Of a DNA stretch of 64,000 nt, positions 62,855-64,000 are shown in pieces. This DNA comes from Cristatella mucedo (taxonomy: Eukaryota > Bryozoa > Phylactolaemata > Cristatellidae). Below the pieces are notes generated by a model that worked only from the letters and a program-made list of their open reading frames with translations, did not search any database and was not told where the DNA came from. The stretch lies in assembly GCA_009760855.2 (NCBI GenBank), contig WPIO01000045.1, forward strand, positions 2,871,501 through 2,935,500, in the 5' to 3' direction. How positions within the stretch are numbered: the stretch's first letter is position 1; every line of letters begins with the position of its first letter. The position numbers were made by a program, and so were the translations under genes.

Positions 62855-63264
62855 CACGTCATGCCAGTCCAGCTCCTGACAATGCTTAGTGAACCAGCAG
62901 CTTTGTTGGAATGATCGGCACAGATGTGCTGGAGAGATGGCTGGTTCAACAACCAATCGGCTCGGTCGATTGTAGGAGCTCATGCTTCTTAAGATCTTAC
63001 TTGCCAGGCCGGTGATGTTGTTAGGGCCATTATTCTGACCGGTTAATGGGGCTGCTGGCAGACCTAGGCCTCTTTTGCTCTGCTGTGTCACGATCCATGC
63101 AAGTACTTTCATTAATGATTCTTTTTGTTCAATTTGCAAAGCCTTGTCTGCCTGCTTCTCTGCATCAGGTTTCCACTGCCTGATTGGGCTGCCTGCCCGG
63201 TAGCTGCCAGGCCCTGTGCTGCTGCTCGAAGTTTAAGCATCCGGTGTGGTTACAACGTGTGCAG
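62855..63264. other. Intron upstream of the BTB exon, nothing recognised
   Basis: Ends at the acceptor ACGTGTGCAG (63,255-63,264). Confidence 0.5.
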
Positions 63265-63472
63265 GTACGACAGGAAGCAAAGTCGTCTCGCCATCAGCTG
63301 CAGGTGCAGCACTGAGCCCATCCGGTTCCGGCCGAATGCAACAGCAGCCTGCACAGTGGAGCGCAATCGTGACAGCTGCCAGCACCGGCCATGCGTCGAT
63401 CGTCGTCGATAATGTCCGCTTCAGCCTGGACCTCGAGCTTCTACGCTCCAAGCCCGACACCATGCTGGGCAG
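63265..63472 (+). CDS. BTBD10/KCTD20-type BTB protein, BTB-start exon (partial gene)
   Basis: After acceptor GTGTGCAG the frame GTTGSKVVSPSAAGAALSP runs into a Ser/Ala/Gln-rich linker, then SIVVDNVRFSLDLELLRSKP and DTMLGR, ending at a consensus GTATGT donor in phase 2. The [27 protein letters not shown]-type start of the BTB (T1-like) domain is specific to the BTBD10/KCTD20 family; the vertebrate exon also ends about here. These proteins promote AKT phosphorylation by binding AKT and phosphatase PP2A; the role in this animal is inferred. The following exons lie beyond the window. BTBD10 versus KCTD20 cannot be decided, since an invertebrate would have one gene for both. Confidence 0.85.
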
Positions 63473-63635
63473 GTATGTGCTGCCTCGATCGGGGGGGGTG
63501 GGGTGGGGTGGGGGCGCTGCTCTTATCGGCAGTCCGTGACACACACGCAGCCGCACGGCAGCTCCTCTTTCGTCGGCGCTCACGAGCATGCATTCAGGAC
63601 AGGCTCCTCTCGAGTTTCTCAAACCTGCCACACTG

Positions 63636-63640
<5 letters not shown>

Positions 63641-63721
<81 letters not shown>
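63641..63721. repeat. (CT)n microsatellite in BTB-gene intron
   Basis: About 38 CT units with CA and CC interruptions, ~170 bp downstream of the BTB exon. Confidence 0.95.
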
Positions 63722-63724
63722 CCC

Positions 63725-64000
63725 GTGCATGGAGGTAACCAGCAGACAGACCTATGCCGTTTGGATGGCTGGGGATTCTGCCCTGAACGTTCTCACTAGA
63801 GGACGTGCTGAGCCTGGACCATGCCATCATAGCCGTTTTTAGATAGCCTCGTGATGACACCCTCCCCTATGCCGATCAAAGTCGGCAAATGGTGCTCGCC
63901 TATTGAATGATAGCTTTTATTTTCTGAAATTATAGGTGTGTAAAGTTATGTAAGTAATGGAATGCATGCAGCATGGCTACTGGAATTAATACATTAAATG
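63725..64000. other. No gene recognised to the window end
   Basis: Intron of the BTB gene by position; no further BTB exon is visible. Confidence 0.45.

Overview
The window is eukaryotic nuclear DNA. Genes are split by GT-AG introns, intergenic space is long, simple repeats are abundant ((CT)n, (GA)n, (CA)n, (TCC)n), and tRNA-derived SINEs, CR1/L2-like LINEs and hAT/Tigger DNA transposons are common. Together with an EGF/F-type-lectin-like mosaic gene, this suggests a lophotrochozoan invertebrate, most plausibly a mollusc. That placement is an inference. I see no bacterial-style operons, CRISPR arrays or rRNA genes. Almost none of the long open frames outside the exons listed is a real gene.

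Three host genes can be supported. (1) A minus-strand mosaic gene (about 15.0 to 6.6 kb) has an EGF-like exon followed by two exons of an F-type lectin/F5-8C-like domain. Its splice phases agree and both of its ends are missing. (2) A complete plus-strand orthologue of PAXBP1/GCFC (35,285-51,430) can be assembled from 15 exons. All 14 junctions are GT-AG with matching phase and give 886 residues, close to the human protein, with an AATAAA signal at 51,594. (3) A plus-strand BTBD10/KCTD20-type BTB gene begins at the right edge. One BTB exon (63,265-63,472) is secure, and a phase-compatible first exon near 60.12 kb inside a CpG-rich stretch is tentative.

The rest is largely mobile DNA. LINE-A is a 3.4-kb minus-strand copy at 22.4-25.7 kb with 3' fragments at 2.4, 14.0 and 62.5 kb. 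LINE-B has its longest copy at 25.8-27.06 kb and many 3' stubs, and ends in a nested hairpin plus an (ATT)n tail. SINE-2, a tRNA-derived family with eight copies, carries almost the same hairpin, so LINE-B and SINE-2 look like a retrotransposition partnership. SINE-1 is a second tRNA-derived family with a different tail. A hAT element at 11,155-13,539 is delimited by inverted repeats and an 8-bp target duplication; its transposase is broken and carries a (CT)n expansion. A 172-bp element at 30,362-30,533 closely resembles SPIN, a hAT family known for horizontal transfer. A Tigger/pogo transposase relic lies at 32.8-33.2 kb.

Layout: 0-6.6 kb, repeats and unassigned DNA; 6.6-15 kb, lectin gene with the hAT element in an intron; 15-22 kb, SINEs, LINE stubs and AT-rich DNA; 22-27 kb, head-to-head LINEs; 27-35 kb, dense mobile-element graveyard; 35-51.6 kb, PAXBP1; 52-59 kb, repeats and unassigned DNA; 59.4-64 kb, start of the BTB gene. 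Names of LINE-A/B and SINE-1/2 are local labels used only here.
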